A program made the position numbers and the translations under genes. From Peristeroidobacter agariperforans (GTDB lineage: Bacteria > Pseudomonadota > Gammaproteobacteria > Steroidobacterales > Steroidobacteraceae), in assembly GCF_004138335.1 (NCBI RefSeq), contig NZ_RYFW01000003.1, forward strand, positions 620,001 to 684,000: 64,000 bases of DNA, written 5' to 3'. Below, piece after piece: positions 1 to 9,219 of the stretch (position 1 is the stretch's first letter; every line of letters begins with the position of its first letter). The notes beneath the pieces were generated by a model. It made no database searches and was not told the DNA's origin. It was given only the letters and a program-made list of their open reading frames with translations.

Positions 1-134
1 GCTACCGATACCCGGCGCTGGTCCGGCAGATCGCGACGAGTCCGGAGTTCTTCCAGGTGGTCGCACCGAGAGCAAAGCCTTCGAAACCGATTGCGGAAGC
101 AACGGTGACACAGCTGCAATCCACGGCGGAGTAA
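1..134 (+). CDS. C-terminal end of a DUF1592/DUF1585-type protein (partial)
   Basis: Only the last 43 codons of this gene are in the window, reading in frame from base 3 to the TAA at 132-134. The fragment contains YPALVRQIATSPEFF, the kind of ending seen in DUF1585 domains at the C-terminus of the DUF1592/DUF1588/DUF1587 exported c-type-cytochrome-like proteins. Four bases separate its stop from the ATG of a DUF1552 gene, and DUF1592 and DUF1552 genes are usually found side by side, so the context supports the call. The biochemical role of these proteins is not established. Confidence 0.7.
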   Translation, partial: YRYPALVRQIATSPEFFQVVAPRAKPSKPIAEATVTQLQSTAE

Positions 135-138
135 TCCG

Positions 139-1494
139 ATGAAACTGCGTTTCGATCGTCGCTCGGTTCTGAAGGGCATGCTTGGCGGGTCGGCGGTCTA
201 TGTCGGTCTGCCGGTGCTCGATGCATTTCTCGACACCAACGGCACGGCGTTCGCAAGCGGAGCGCCGCTACCCGTGAGATTCGGTACTTATTTCTGGGGG
301 CTGGGTCTCACCGATACGCCGACGGGCGGCTCGCGTTGGGTGCCGACAAAAGCAGGGCCGGGGTACGAGCTCATGCCCGAGCTCGAAGCACTCGCTCCGC
401 TCAAGGACAAAGTGTCGGTTTTCTCCGGATTCCGAGCGATCGGCGATGGGCGCGCGAACCTCGTTCACTGGACCGGGCACGCGTCGATCCTGTCAGGTAT
501 TGCGCCCGCGTCGGCCAGCAAGTTCGATGCGCCGTCGTTCGACACCAAAGTCGCCGATGCGATCGGCACATCGACTCGCTTCAAGTCGATCGACATCGAT
601 GCGTCCGTGTCGCGCCAGCCGGTGAGCTATTCCACGCGGTCGGGCTCTACATTCGCTTCGCCCGATGCCACGCCGCTTGCTCTGTACCATCGTCTCTTCG
701 GCCCTGACTTTCAGGATCCGAACAGCGACAACTGGAAGCCCAACCCGTCCATCATGCTACGCCAGAGCGTGCTGTCCGCCGTCACGGAACAGCGCCATGC
801 TTTGATGAAAGGGCTCGGCAAGGACGACCAGCTGAAGATGGACCAATATTTCAGCTCGGTGCGTGACATGGAGAACCAACTCGCCGTGCAGTTGCAGCGA
901 CCGGAGAAGGCCCAGGCCTGCGTGGTGCCGCAAGCGCCAAAGGATCCGACGCGGATCTCGTCGGTCGATGTGGTCAATGCCAATACCAAGGTGATGGCGA
1001 AGCTGCTCGCGATGGGGCTCGCTTGTAATCAGTCGCGGGTGTTTACGTTCGTGCACACCTCAGGCGCCTCGGAAACCTACCTGGCCGGCCAGAGCAAGAT
1101 CTATCACCAGATCACGCACGACGAGCCGACCGACGCGAAGCTCGGCTATCAACCCGAATCGAGCAAGCTTGCGGGCGAGGTGATGAAGGGTCTAGGTGTG
1201 TTTCTCGCCGAGCTGGACGCCATCAAGGAAGGCGAGGGCACGTTGCTCGACAACTCGATCGTGCTCGCGTTCAGCGATACCGGCTACGCGAAGATTCATG
1301 CGATCGAGAACATTCCAATGTTCCTCGCCGGGCGGGCCGGCGGACGGCACAAGGCCGGGCAGCACGTCGCAGGCAAGGGTGACTCGGTAACGCGCGTTTC
1401 GCTGACGGCAATGCAGCTCGCCGGCGCGCCGATCGGTGAGTTCGGTGTCGGCTCGATGAAGACGACCCATCCCATCGGCGAAGTCATGGCCTGA
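139..1494 (+). CDS. DUF1552 domain-containing exported protein (Tat signal)
   Basis: This 451-residue protein starts with MKLRFDRRSVLKGMLGG, a twin-arginine signal (RRSVLKG) followed by a short hydrophobic stretch, so export as a folded protein is expected. The body matches DUF1552, a sulfatase-like uncharacterised family: VRFGTYFWGLGL near the start, PELEALAPLKDKVSVFSGF around residue 80, and a C-terminal half with AMGLACNQSRVFTF, ITHDEP and a LLDNSIVLAFSD motif. The gene follows directly on a DUF1585-type gene and is followed 11 bases later by an exported VOC-domain protein, so the three are probably one operon. Function is unknown. Confidence 0.85.
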   Translation: MKLRFDRRSVLKGMLGGSAVYVGLPVLDAFLDTNGTAFASGAPLPVRFGTYFWGLGLTDTPTGGSRWVPTKAGPGYELMPELEALAPLKDKVSVFSGFRAIGDGRANLVHWTGHASILSGIAPASASKFDAPSFDTKVADAIGTSTRFKSIDIDASVSRQPVSYSTRSGSTFASPDATPLALYHRLFGPDFQDPNSDNWKPNPSIMLRQSVLSAVTEQRHALMKGLGKDDQLKMDQYFSSVRDMENQLAVQLQRPEKAQACVVPQAPKDPTRISSVDVVNANTKVMAKLLAMGLACNQSRVFTFVHTSGASETYLAGQSKIYHQITHDEPTDAKLGYQPESSKLAGEVMKGLGVFLAELDAIKEGEGTLLDNSIVLAFSDTGYAKIHAIENIPMFLAGRAGGRHKAGQHVAGKGDSVTRVSLTAMQLAGAPIGEFGVGSMKTTHPIGEVMA

Positions 1495-1505
1495 GGATGC
1501 GCAGC

Positions 1506-3143
1506 ATGAAACGTAGCAGCCGGGCAGCGTTGGCGTTGGCGGCATTTGCGGCGCCATGTGTCGCAATGGCGGCCTGGACGAAATCGTACGTCGTCGAGTG
1601 GAACGAGCCTGCGATGTACTACGGAGCGAAGACCGGCGTCATCGATCCCGGCACCGATTGTCCGCAAGGCACCAATCCCGAGATCGACTGGGTGAAGGTC
1701 CTGGTGGACGCCGGTTATACGCGCGAAGAAGCGGAATGGCTGCGCAATCCCGCCAACCCGACACGCAGCGCCGTTCATGGTCAGAACCAAATGGCGTTTC
1801 GTGGCAAAGACCGCGCAAACGTGTATGTCAATCCGACCTCGACGCCCGATGCCGGACTGGTCGGCGTGACCGGCACGATCGCCGAAGGCATCGACCTGGA
1901 CGGAAAGCCGAAGACCGGCTTCACGAGCCCGAATGGCGAACGCGGCATCGACAACAACTTCTACAAGACCGTCGGATGCTGGAAGACGTATCGCGGTCCG
2001 CAGCGCCTCTCGAGCGGCGCGCTGCAGTTCAACGACTCCATGCGCAACGGTGCATGGACGACCGTGATCGTCGTCGCCGGCAAAGGCAACGATCCGATGA
2101 ACGATGAGCAGGTCACGGTCGGCTTCTACGTCAGCGGCGATAAGATGGTGAAGGACGGCAACGGCAACATCGCCCGCGACTACACCTTCAGCATCAAGCC
2201 GGATGCAAAGTACGAAGCCATCTTCCCGGCCCGTGTGACGAATGGATTGATCGTCTCGACCAAGCCGATATCGGGGGTGCTGCGCGAGCCCGCGTACTGG
2301 CCGGATCTGGAACTCGAGCGTGCTCAGATCAAGCTCACGATGCGGCCAGATGGCTCGCTCAGCGGCTACGTCGGCGGCTATCGGCCATGGCAGGATGTTT
2401 ACCAGGGCTGGGTGAACGCGCGCGGACCAGTCATCGAGGCGCTGACGTGGGTGCAACTGCCCGCGGTTTATTACGCCTTGCGCCGGAACGCCGATTTCAG
2501 CCCGCGCGGTGCGAAGGGCGAGAAGACTCACATTTCATATGCCTTGCGCGTGGATGCGTTGCCGGCGTTCGTCATGACTCCAGATGCAAGTCAGCAGGCA
2601 GCGGCGGTGCAATCATATAAGTCGCTCGCGCCGCCGGAGAGTACACGCACGGCGAAGGTTATCCCCCGAGTGGTCGATGGGCTGTATATCGACCCGAACG
2701 CGACTCATCAGGCCGGCCCGAATGCCGTGATTCTGCCGCGGGCGAATGTCACAAACGGACCCGACGACGCGAAGCCCATACGAGTATCCGGTCTCGGCAT
2801 TCGCGTGAGTGACCTGGAGCGATCCAAGAACTTCTACACCGAAGTGCTCGGGCTCAAGGTTGCAGCGAAGGTCCCGGCGCAGGGCGAGCCTTACGAATAC
2901 CTGCTGGGTCTCACTGGCAACGTTCGCGAGGACACGCTGATCGTGATTCGCAAGGGCGAGGTGAAGCCCGGAGCAATCGAGTTCGGCTCGATCACGATCG
3001 TCGTTCCAAACGGACGCAAGATGGCGGAACGTGTCGTCGCAGCTGGCTATCAGAACGCGCGGCCCGTGATCGATGGCACGAACTTCGTCCGCGACCCGGA
3101 CGGTTATCTGATCGAGTTGTACCAGCGCCCCGCGCCTCGTTGA
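1506..3143 (+). CDS. exported protein of unknown function with a C-terminal VOC (glyoxalase/dioxygenase fold) domain
   Basis: I chose the ATG at 1506 because a GAGG sits nine bases upstream and the protein then opens with a clean signal peptide ending in AMA-AW; an in-frame ATG at 1497 is possible. About 400 residues after the signal match nothing I recognise; they contain several Gly/Trp/Tyr-rich stretches. The last ~120 residues form a VOC half-module: LGIRVSDLERSKNFYTEVLG, then FVRDPDGYLIELYQRP carrying the usual terminal Glu metal ligand. The His that normally precedes the first strand (HVGIRV) is replaced by Gly-Leu, so metal binding is doubtful. VOC domains are usually cytoplasmic, so an exported one is unusual. 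Likely in an operon with the DUF1552 gene. Confidence 0.7.
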   Translation: MKRSSRAALALAAFAAPCVAMAAWTKSYVVEWNEPAMYYGAKTGVIDPGTDCPQGTNPEIDWVKVLVDAGYTREEAEWLRNPANPTRSAVHGQNQMAFRGKDRANVYVNPTSTPDAGLVGVTGTIAEGIDLDGKPKTGFTSPNGERGIDNNFYKTVGCWKTYRGPQRLSSGALQFNDSMRNGAWTTVIVVAGKGNDPMNDEQVTVGFYVSGDKMVKDGNGNIARDYTFSIKPDAKYEAIFPARVTNGLIVSTKPISGVLREPAYWPDLELERAQIKLTMRPDGSLSGYVGGYRPWQDVYQGWVNARGPVIEALTWVQLPAVYYALRRNADFSPRGAKGEKTHISYALRVDALPAFVMTPDASQQAAAVQSYKSLAPPESTRTAKVIPRVVDGLYIDPNATHQAGPNAVILPRANVTNGPDDAKPIRVSGLGIRVSDLERSKNFYTEVLGLKVAAKVPAQGEPYEYLLGLTGNVREDTLIVIRKGEVKPGAIEFGSITIVVPNGRKMAERVVAAGYQNARPVIDGTNFVRDPDGYLIELYQRPAPR

Positions 3144-3441
3144 ATGGGCGCCGCTTTGCCATAGCCTGCGCTTGCCCGTAAAAGCCCCGCGATTCCACAG
3201 CGTGGATCTCGCCAAAAACATTCCTTGCACGGCTCAACAGTACTGGTGCGTAAGTCAATAAAGGAGTAAATATGCATCGATCTCCTTTGCTTGCTTGCAG
3301 CCGAGTCCACAACTAGAAACGGAGTAAACAACGAGGAACAGCGTCGTGCCGGCGGCAACCCGCTCGCATGGCTAATGGTGCGGAGGTTATCTAAGCGCGC
3401 AGCGACGCGTGTCGCTCGCACGGGTCATTCAGGGGGACACT
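3144..3441. other. intergenic region upstream of the TonB-dependent receptor
   Basis: About 300 bases without a credible gene. The only clear element is the ribosome binding site AGGGGGA immediately before the receptor ATG at 3442. I could not identify a convincing promoter, operator or riboswitch here. Confidence 0.4.
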
Positions 3442-6117
3442 ATGAGATCAAGAACTGCGATTGGCGCTTTGATCGGTGTTGCAGGCGGCGTATTCGCCGC
3501 GGGCACGCAGGCCCAGGAAAGCAAAGCGCTCGAAGAAATCATTGTCACCGCGCAGAAGCGCGCGGAGAGCATCCAGGACGTGCCGATCGCCGTGTCGGCG
3601 TTTTCGGCAGCGGCGCTCGAAGAGCAGCAGCTCGACGGCGCTTACGACCTGCAGAACGCGGTTCCCAATCTGGTCTTCTCGGGCGGCACCGGATCCACTC
3701 CCAACTTCAACATTCGCGGCGTCGGCTCGGCGAACGGCATCGGATCGACCGGCGATTCCGGCGTGCTTCCACATCACAACAACGTACCGCTCACGGTGAG
3801 TCGAGTTGGCGTCTCCGATTTCTATGACATCGAGCGCGTGGAGGTGCTGCGTGGTCCCCAAGGCACGCTGTACGGTCGCAATGCGACGGGCGGCGTGTTG
3901 AACGTCATTACGGCGAAGCCGAATCTGACTGACTTCAATGCGTCGACCACGCTCGAGTATGCCGACTACGACACGCGCAAGGCGAAGGCGCACGTCAACA
4001 TCCCGTTGGGCGGAATGTTCGGGGTGAGGCTTGCCGGAAACTATCTACAACGCGACGGTTATACCGAGAATCTTGCGACCGGCAACGACATCGACTCGCG
4101 CGACTTATGGTCCTCGCGAGTGACGCTGGCCTTCGAGCCGACCGAAAGTTTTCGGGCATACGTGCTGTATGAACGCTTCGAGGAGGACGATTCGCGCAAT
4201 GGAGGCGCGAAAACGCTGTGTATCAAAGATGCGGGGCCGAGCTCCGTGGGAGCGACGCCGGTCAACAGTGCAGTGGCTCGTAACTATCTGAGTCGCGGCT
4301 GCTCGCAAGGCTCGATCTATCAGCCCTCGGCTTTCGGCACGGTAAACAGCGTGGCGACGTTCGGCGGCATGTTTTCGAACGTGCTCGGAGTGACCACGGG
4401 CGATACGTTCGCGGGTCAGACGGCCGATCCAGATTTGCGACGCGCCTCGGCGTACCGGGATCCAAGTTACGAGGCGACGAATGATCTGCTCGAGCTGGAA
4501 ACGCAATGGGATCTCACTGACGGCTTGACCCTGTCATTCCTTGCCTCATACACGAGCGATGAGGCGTTCGCGGCTGGGGGTAGTCAGCAGTCGAACATCG
4601 GATTCAACAACACGGCGGTGACGCCGGGTGGGGTGTTCGATGATCCTCAAGGCGGTCCCGGTACGGGCGTGCGCACACTCACATACTCGAGCAACGACGA
4701 TATTCAGCGCACCGGCGAGTTGCGCCTGCAGTCCAGCTTCGATGGCGCAATCAACTTCAGCGCAGGCTTGTTCGCGCTGAACCTCGATCGACAGACGACC
4801 ACATTTACATCGACGAATGCCACCAACGCCTTTCATCGAGCGTCCCGAAACGCGAGCTACTACGATCCGACGCCCGGCATTCCGGTCAGCGGCCTCGGGC
4901 ACAATTATTTCTTCGTCTACACGCCATACGAGTTGGAATCGCAGGCTGCGTTCGGCGAGCTATATTGGAATCTGACAGACTCGCTGAAGCTGACGGTCGG
5001 CGCCCGCTACACCGAGGATGAAAAAAGCCGCGTGTACTATCCCGTCAACCTGCTTGCGGCAGCGGGCCAGGGCGGCGTGGTGGGGGCGCCGGGTTGGAAT
5101 GAGAGCCGGGTGCTTCCGGAAAAGCTCGAGTCGAATGCGACGACGGGGCGCGTGACGCTGGATTGGAATGTCACTCACGACACGCTGTTGTATTTGACAC
5201 TGGGGCGCGGCTACAAAGCTGGCGGCTTCAACACGCCGACGACGCTGGGCTCCGCGGCGCCTTACGATGAGGAGACGGTCGATGCGATCGAGCTCGGTGC
5301 CAAGAACACGCTGCTCGACGGTCGTGTAACGCTCAATCTCACCGCATTCATGTATGACTACCAGGATTATCAGTTCAGCAAGCTCGATGGCTTTGCCAGC
5401 CTCGTGGATAACCTCGACGCGGAAGTTCGCGGTTTGGAGTTCGAGGCGGTCTGGTCGCCGATCGATGCCTTGCGCTTGAATGCGCAGATTGGTTATCTCG
5501 ACACAGAGATTACCGCGGGCACGTCCGTCGACCCGTTCGATCGCACGCAGGGCGATCCGTCGTTGCACTATGCAAAGTCGCTCGAAGGCGGCTGCGTCGT
5601 CAACCAGGCTGCACTGGAACGAGTCATTGCTGCGATCAATGCAGGGGCGTTGCCGGCTGCGGCGTTAGCGCCGCTGCCTGGCGCCGGATTGTGCGGATCG
5701 GCGGCGTTGAATGCCGCTTTCGGCCTCAGGCCTAACGCCGGCATTCCCGTCAATCTCAAGGGCAATCAGCTGCCGGGCGCGCCGGAGTGGACCGCGTCGG
5801 TCGGCGCTCAGTACACGCTGGCATTGGGTGGAGATTGGGATGCGATGCTGCGCGCGGATTACTACCATCAGGCCGAGTCTTATGCGTCTCACTTCAACAC
5901 TGCCGACTACGAGCTGAGGAGCTGGGATAACTACAACGCGAGCCTCATGTTCCGTAACCAGGCCTGGGATCTCGACGTGCAGATTTATGGCAAGAACCTC
6001 GCCGATGACGACGTCATCGTAGGCCTGTCGGTTCAGTCCGAGCAGCTCGGCCTGACGCGCGGGGTACAACTGCTGGAACCTCGCTTGTTTGGCGTGGCAT
6101 TGACCAAGCGTTGGTAG
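3442..6117 (+). CDS. TonB-dependent outer-membrane receptor
   Basis: An 891-residue outer-membrane transporter. The ATG at 3442 follows a strong AGGGGGA site; an upstream in-frame GTG at 3409 would put 11 extra residues before the signal peptide. After the signal (ending TQAQ-ES) comes a TonB-box-like segment EEIIVTAQKRAESIQDVPIAVSAF, then the plug domain (YDLQNAVPNLVFSGG, RVEVLRGPQGTLYGRNATGG) and a long beta-barrel with alternating aromatic strands, ending in the typical terminal Phe/Trp strand (LFGVALTKRW). This subclass in proteobacteria is often linked to hydrophobic or carbohydrate substrates, but nothing here fixes the ligand. No partner transporter is adjacent. Confidence 0.9.
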   Translation: MRSRTAIGALIGVAGGVFAAGTQAQESKALEEIIVTAQKRAESIQDVPIAVSAFSAAALEEQQLDGAYDLQNAVPNLVFSGGTGSTPNFNIRGVGSANGIGSTGDSGVLPHHNNVPLTVSRVGVSDFYDIERVEVLRGPQGTLYGRNATGGVLNVITAKPNLTDFNASTTLEYADYDTRKAKAHVNIPLGGMFGVRLAGNYLQRDGYTENLATGNDIDSRDLWSSRVTLAFEPTESFRAYVLYERFEEDDSRNGGAKTLCIKDAGPSSVGATPVNSAVARNYLSRGCSQGSIYQPSAFGTVNSVATFGGMFSNVLGVTTGDTFAGQTADPDLRRASAYRDPSYEATNDLLELETQWDLTDGLTLSFLASYTSDEAFAAGGSQQSNIGFNNTAVTPGGVFDDPQGGPGTGVRTLTYSSNDDIQRTGELRLQSSFDGAINFSAGLFALNLDRQTTTFTSTNATNAFHRASRNASYYDPTPGIPVSGLGHNYFFVYTPYELESQAAFGELYWNLTDSLKLTVGARYTEDEKSRVYYPVNLLAAAGQGGVVGAPGWNESRVLPEKLESNATTGRVTLDWNVTHDTLLYLTLGRGYKAGGFNTPTTLGSAAPYDEETVDAIELGAKNTLLDGRVTLNLTAFMYDYQDYQFSKLDGFASLVDNLDAEVRGLEFEAVWSPIDALRLNAQIGYLDTEITAGTSVDPFDRTQGDPSLHYAKSLEGGCVVNQAALERVIAAINAGALPAAALAPLPGAGLCGSAALNAAFGLRPNAGIPVNLKGNQLPGAPEWTASVGAQYTLALGGDWDAMLRADYYHQAESYASHFNTADYELRSWDNYNASLMFRNQAWDLDVQIYGKNLADDDVIVGLSVQSEQLGLTRGVQLLEPRLFGVALTKRW

Positions 6118-6411
6118 TGGCGCCGGTTGGTTCGTGTGCCCTGCAGACCGTGGCACTCACAGCGCCCGCGGCACGGCTCCGACCCCACTTGGAGTGTCGG
6201 CCGCTGGCGCTGGTTTTTATGTCGCGTTCGTATTCCCGCTCCTAGCGCATGAGCCGTTCGGCCGGTTGCTGCACGAGTCCAGCATTGGGGAGGTCCTGGA
6301 CGGATTCGTCGCGGGAACTACAGTCGCGCTATTGATTACGAGCGTTGAGGATGTGCTGCGGTGTTCGTTGTCCCGCTCGCGTTGCTCAGATCCTTGTACG
6401 GGAGCCAATGT

Positions 6412-7113
6412 ATGACTGACCTCACTCGCCGGAAAGTTCTGCAAACAGCCGCTCTCGGAGTCACCATGCTTGCCGCTACCGATGTCGGCGCTCAAGAGAG
6501 CACCGCGGGTGCTACCGGCCCCGCGCTGTCGCGCACGGTCGAACCGAAGCCTTTGCCGTTCAATCCCAAGAGTCTCAACGGTCTCTCGGAGAAACTGCTC
6601 GTCTCTCACTGGGAGAACAACTACGCAGGCGCCGTCAAGGCACTGAATGCCGTTCGGGAAAAGTTGCGAGGCCAGTTGGCGTCCCAAGACCCGCCGTACC
6701 TCTATAACGATGTAAAGCGCGAACATCTCATCCGTACGGGCTCAGTCGTGCTGCACGAACTGTATTTCGGCAACCTTGGTGGTGATGGCAAAGCGCCCGC
6801 GCAGCTCAGGTCGGCAATAGCCAGATCGTTCGGTATGTTCGACGTCTGGGAAAGTGAGTTCCGTAAGATCGGACAAGGGCTCGGTGGCGGCTCGGGTTGG
6901 GTTGTCCTGGGCTATAACGAACATTTGCAACTGCTCGAAAACTATTGGATGGCCGATCATGCGCACAATCCACCCCATACACGGCCGGTGCTGGTGATGG
7001 ACATGTATGAGCATGCTTATCACATGGACTTCGGCGCGGCGGCAGCCAAGTACATCGACTCGTTCTTTGCTAACCTGAACTGGGACGAGGTGGCGAAGCG
7101 CGTTATAGTGTGA
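6412..7113 (+). CDS. Tat-exported iron/manganese superoxide dismutase-like protein
   Basis: A 233-residue protein beginning MTDLTRRKVLQTAALG, a twin-arginine signal peptide, followed by a Fe/Mn superoxide dismutase fold. All four expected metal ligands can be placed: His in LVSHWENNYAGAV, His in VVLHELYFGNLGG, and Asp and His in MDMYEHAYHMDFG. Cytoplasmic Fe/Mn-SODs have no signal, so this is a periplasmic variant; family members with Tat signals are known. The ATG at 6412 was preferred over the start at 6361 because it begins the signal peptide. The 294 bases between the receptor and this gene show no supported gene. Confidence 0.85.
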   Translation: MTDLTRRKVLQTAALGVTMLAATDVGAQESTAGATGPALSRTVEPKPLPFNPKSLNGLSEKLLVSHWENNYAGAVKALNAVREKLRGQLASQDPPYLYNDVKREHLIRTGSVVLHELYFGNLGGDGKAPAQLRSAIARSFGMFDVWESEFRKIGQGLGGGSGWVVLGYNEHLQLLENYWMADHAHNPPHTRPVLVMDMYEHAYHMDFGAAAAKYIDSFFANLNWDEVAKRVIV

Positions 7114-7191
7114 GCGTCGATGTCAAGGCTGCACAACGTGGCAGTGATTCAGGATCTATCCCCAGTGTCCGTGGGTACGAGGCGCGCAAGG

Positions 7192-8061
7192 ATGTGTCGA
7201 CTGGCATTAGCGATCCTGTCGACAATTGCGGCGGCGTGCGCCATGTCGGCAGTGGATCTGGCGGCTCTCTGGGACTTCAGTGACCCCGGCGTTAGCGAAC
7301 AGCGCTTTCGTGAAGCTTTGAAATCCGCCGTCGGTGACGATCGGCTCATCATTCAGACACAGATCGCTCGAACTCACATGCTGCGCAAGGATTTCGCAGC
7401 GGCAAGGGATATGCTCCGGGCCATTTCGCCTGACGTCGCAGAGGCCGGCGCCGAAGCGAAAGCGAGATACTGGCTCGAGCTGGGGCGCAGCTATGCATCA
7501 CATCGCCATGATCCAACAACCCAGACGCCGGAATCCGCGCGCCTCGCCCGGAATGCGTTTTCTACAGCGTTAAAGATATCGAAGGAGGCGAAACTGGATG
7601 GACTGGCTGTCGATGCGCTACACATGTTCGTGTTCGTCGATACTGCGCCCGAGGATCAGTTGAAGTGGAATCAAGAGGCGCTGGCGGTCATAGCGGCGTC
7701 CGAGCAACCGGAAGCCAAGCGGTGGGAGGCTTCGATCAGCAGCAACACCGGAGAAGCGCTGTATGACCTCCGTAAGTACGATGAGGCGCTGAAGTACTTC
7801 CGCAGGGCGCTGTTCCTGCGCGAGCAGAGCGAGGATTCGCAGGGTGCCCGGGATGCCAATTGGCACATCGCACGCGTGCTTCGTGTCCAAAATCACATCG
7901 ACGACGCCTTGGCAATTCAATTGCGATTGGAGCGAGAAAGTGAAGCTGCGCAGCAGCCGAGAGCCTACATCTACGAGGAATTACAGCTGCTATATCAGGT
8001 GAAAGGGGAGGCGAACCGCGCGCGACAGTATGAACAGCGGGCGAAGGCGCTTCAGCGTTGA
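7192..8061 (+). CDS. exported tetratricopeptide-repeat protein
   Basis: The start at 7192 has GAGG nine bases upstream and gives a signal peptide (MCRLALAILSTIAAACAMSA); an in-frame ATG at 7120 would add 24 non-hydrophobic residues. The mature protein is helical, with TPR-like repeats such as RYWLELGRSYASH, EALYDLRKYDEALKYFRRAL, ANWHIARVLRVQNHIDDALAIQ and ELQLLYQVKGEANRARQYEQRA. It is probably a periplasmic scaffold or partner-binding protein. It lies 78 bases after the SOD gene and converges on two small minus-strand genes. No specific family was recognised. Confidence 0.7.
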   Translation: MCRLALAILSTIAAACAMSAVDLAALWDFSDPGVSEQRFREALKSAVGDDRLIIQTQIARTHMLRKDFAAARDMLRAISPDVAEAGAEAKARYWLELGRSYASHRHDPTTQTPESARLARNAFSTALKISKEAKLDGLAVDALHMFVFVDTAPEDQLKWNQEALAVIAASEQPEAKRWEASISSNTGEALYDLRKYDEALKYFRRALFLREQSEDSQGARDANWHIARVLRVQNHIDDALAIQLRLERESEAAQQPRAYIYEELQLLYQVKGEANRARQYEQRAKALQR

Positions 8062-8090
8062 TCCGACGCCTGTGCAGCTACCTCGAGCGC

Positions 8091-8414
8091 TCAGAAATCC
8101 GCAAACTTGGCTTCGACAATCGCCGCTTCGGCAGCGCATCCGATCTCTTTTACGGTTTGCGGGCTGACGAAAAATTCCTCGCTGAGGTCTTTGCCGCCGG
8201 CGGCGCGCCAACGCACGGTGGTGGCGATGGTTTTATAAGTATGATCATTCACCAGCCACACCCGGGTATTACGTTCATCACATGCGCCGCCGTCGAATCT
8301 GATTGTGACGAAGCTGCTCGCTTCAGCGTTCTCAGTCGCCCAAGTCGCGCCCGCTCCGCTTATCGCCACGATCCCAAGACAGCACGCGGCGGCGATTTCC
8401 CAGATCTTTGCCAT
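8091..8414 (-). CDS. small secreted protein of unknown function
   Basis: A 107-residue reading frame with a clear signal peptide (MAKIWEIAAACCLGIVAISGAGATWA) and a compact mature part of about 80 residues containing three Cys (one in the GGACDERN segment, one in EIGCAAEA and one in the signal). The mature domain reads like a small beta-sandwich (FVTIRFDGG, RVWLVNDHTYKTIATTVRWR). It is encoded 18 bases downstream of another short secreted protein on the same strand, so the two are probably co-transcribed. I do not recognise the family. Confidence 0.55.
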   Translation of the reverse strand: MAKIWEIAAACCLGIVAISGAGATWATENAEASSFVTIRFDGGACDERNTRVWLVNDHTYKTIATTVRWRAAGGKDLSEEFFVSPQTVKEIGCAAEAAIVEAKFADF

Positions 8415-8432
8415 GGTCGCTTCGCGGGCGGA

Positions 8433-8573
8433 TTAGTGATCGGCCACGGGCCTGCCGCGGCGAGATGTTTTGTTCGCGGCCTTGACCACTGCGTCGTCGT
8501 AACTGCCCGCAGAGGTCGCATGAGCGCTAGCGAGCGAGAGCATCGCACCCGCGACGCTGATCAAGACCTTCAT
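8433..8573 (-). CDS. very small secreted protein, 46 residues
   Basis: Reading the minus strand from the CAT at 8571-8573 gives a 46-codon frame ending at TAA (8433-8435). It starts MKVLISVAGAMLSLASAHAT, a textbook signal peptide, followed by a ~27-residue basic tail that includes SYDDAVVKAANKTSRRGRP. An AGGGAACG ribosome-binding site lies about eight bases before the ATG. The stop is 18 bases from the start of the next small secreted gene. The signal peptide, ribosome-binding site and spacing make it a plausible gene; there is no known family. Confidence 0.5.
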   Translation of the reverse strand: MKVLISVAGAMLSLASAHATSAGSYDDAVVKAANKTSRRGRPVADH

Positions 8574-8834
8574 AAGAGACGTTCCCTGTCGTACTCAGGA
8601 GCCAGTTAACCATTGGCGGCGCATCCTGCGAGCGACAATTTACCGACGGCTTTACAAAATGACTATAGTTTTGTGGAAAGGGGAAAAAAACGGCTGAGCC
8701 GCTTGTTTAGGCTTGGGATGCCCATCTGCCAGTCGAAACTGGTGGCCATCTGCACAGCGGTCGCATAGCGCGCCGTTTTCCAGTCTGTGCCCGTGAACTT
8801 ATGGCGCTGCGTCGAGCTGGAGTGCCCGATGATG

Positions 8835-9155
8835 TCATGCGGCGAACTGCGACAGCAGCGTTGAGAGATCGATCGATCGCGAACAATTATCCGTTGCCGC
8901 AAGCGGCACGCCATCTACTTTCCAAAGCCAGATCAGCGCGGTGGCGACATAGCCGCCACCGTACGCCGCATACACTCGCCCGGATGCAGCCGGGTGCAGG
9001 GAAAGCAGCCACACGAAAAGCGCTAGGCTCAAACCAGCCGGCATCAGCAGCCAGGCCGAAGCATTTTTCTTGAGCCAGAGGTAAGGTAGATAGCATCCAA
9101 TGATCTCGGCGAGCGCCGTAACCACGAGCAGCCCGAGCGTCTTGAGCAGTAGCAA
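8835..9155 (-). CDS. YnfA/UPF0060-family small membrane protein with altered C-terminus
   Basis: Residues 1-82 match the UPF0060 (YnfA) family closely: [60 protein letters not shown]. These form three transmembrane helices. The family normally continues after DGV with an Arg-Pro-x-x-Trp-Asp segment and a fourth helix. Here the last 24 residues (starting [11 protein letters not shown]) are hydrophilic and unrelated, so helix four is missing. A rearrangement at about 8900 or a frame disruption is likely; the protein may be non-functional although total length (106) is normal. No RND or SMR partner is nearby. Confidence 0.75.
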   Translation of the reverse strand: MLLLKTLGLLVVTALAEIIGCYLPYLWLKKNASAWLLMPAGLSLALFVWLLSLHPAASGRVYAAYGGGYVATALIWLWKVDGVPLAATDNCSRSIDLSTLLSQFAA

Positions 9156-9219
9156 GGCAGCACCTACTGATGTGAGTCGGGAGTCAGGCTACTGCATTCG
9201 AGGCTTTCATGGAGTCATG

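Noticed and set aside
6134-6415. 93-codon frame between the TonB receptor and the SOD-like gene
   Set aside because: No ribosome-binding site, no family resemblance and uneven composition; it overlaps the SOD start. Treated as chance.
8663-8914. 83-codon minus-strand frame as an integrase or transposase end
   Set aside because: The segment GHSSSTQRHKFTG vaguely recalls a recombinase C-terminus, but lacks the catalytic Tyr context and any other support.
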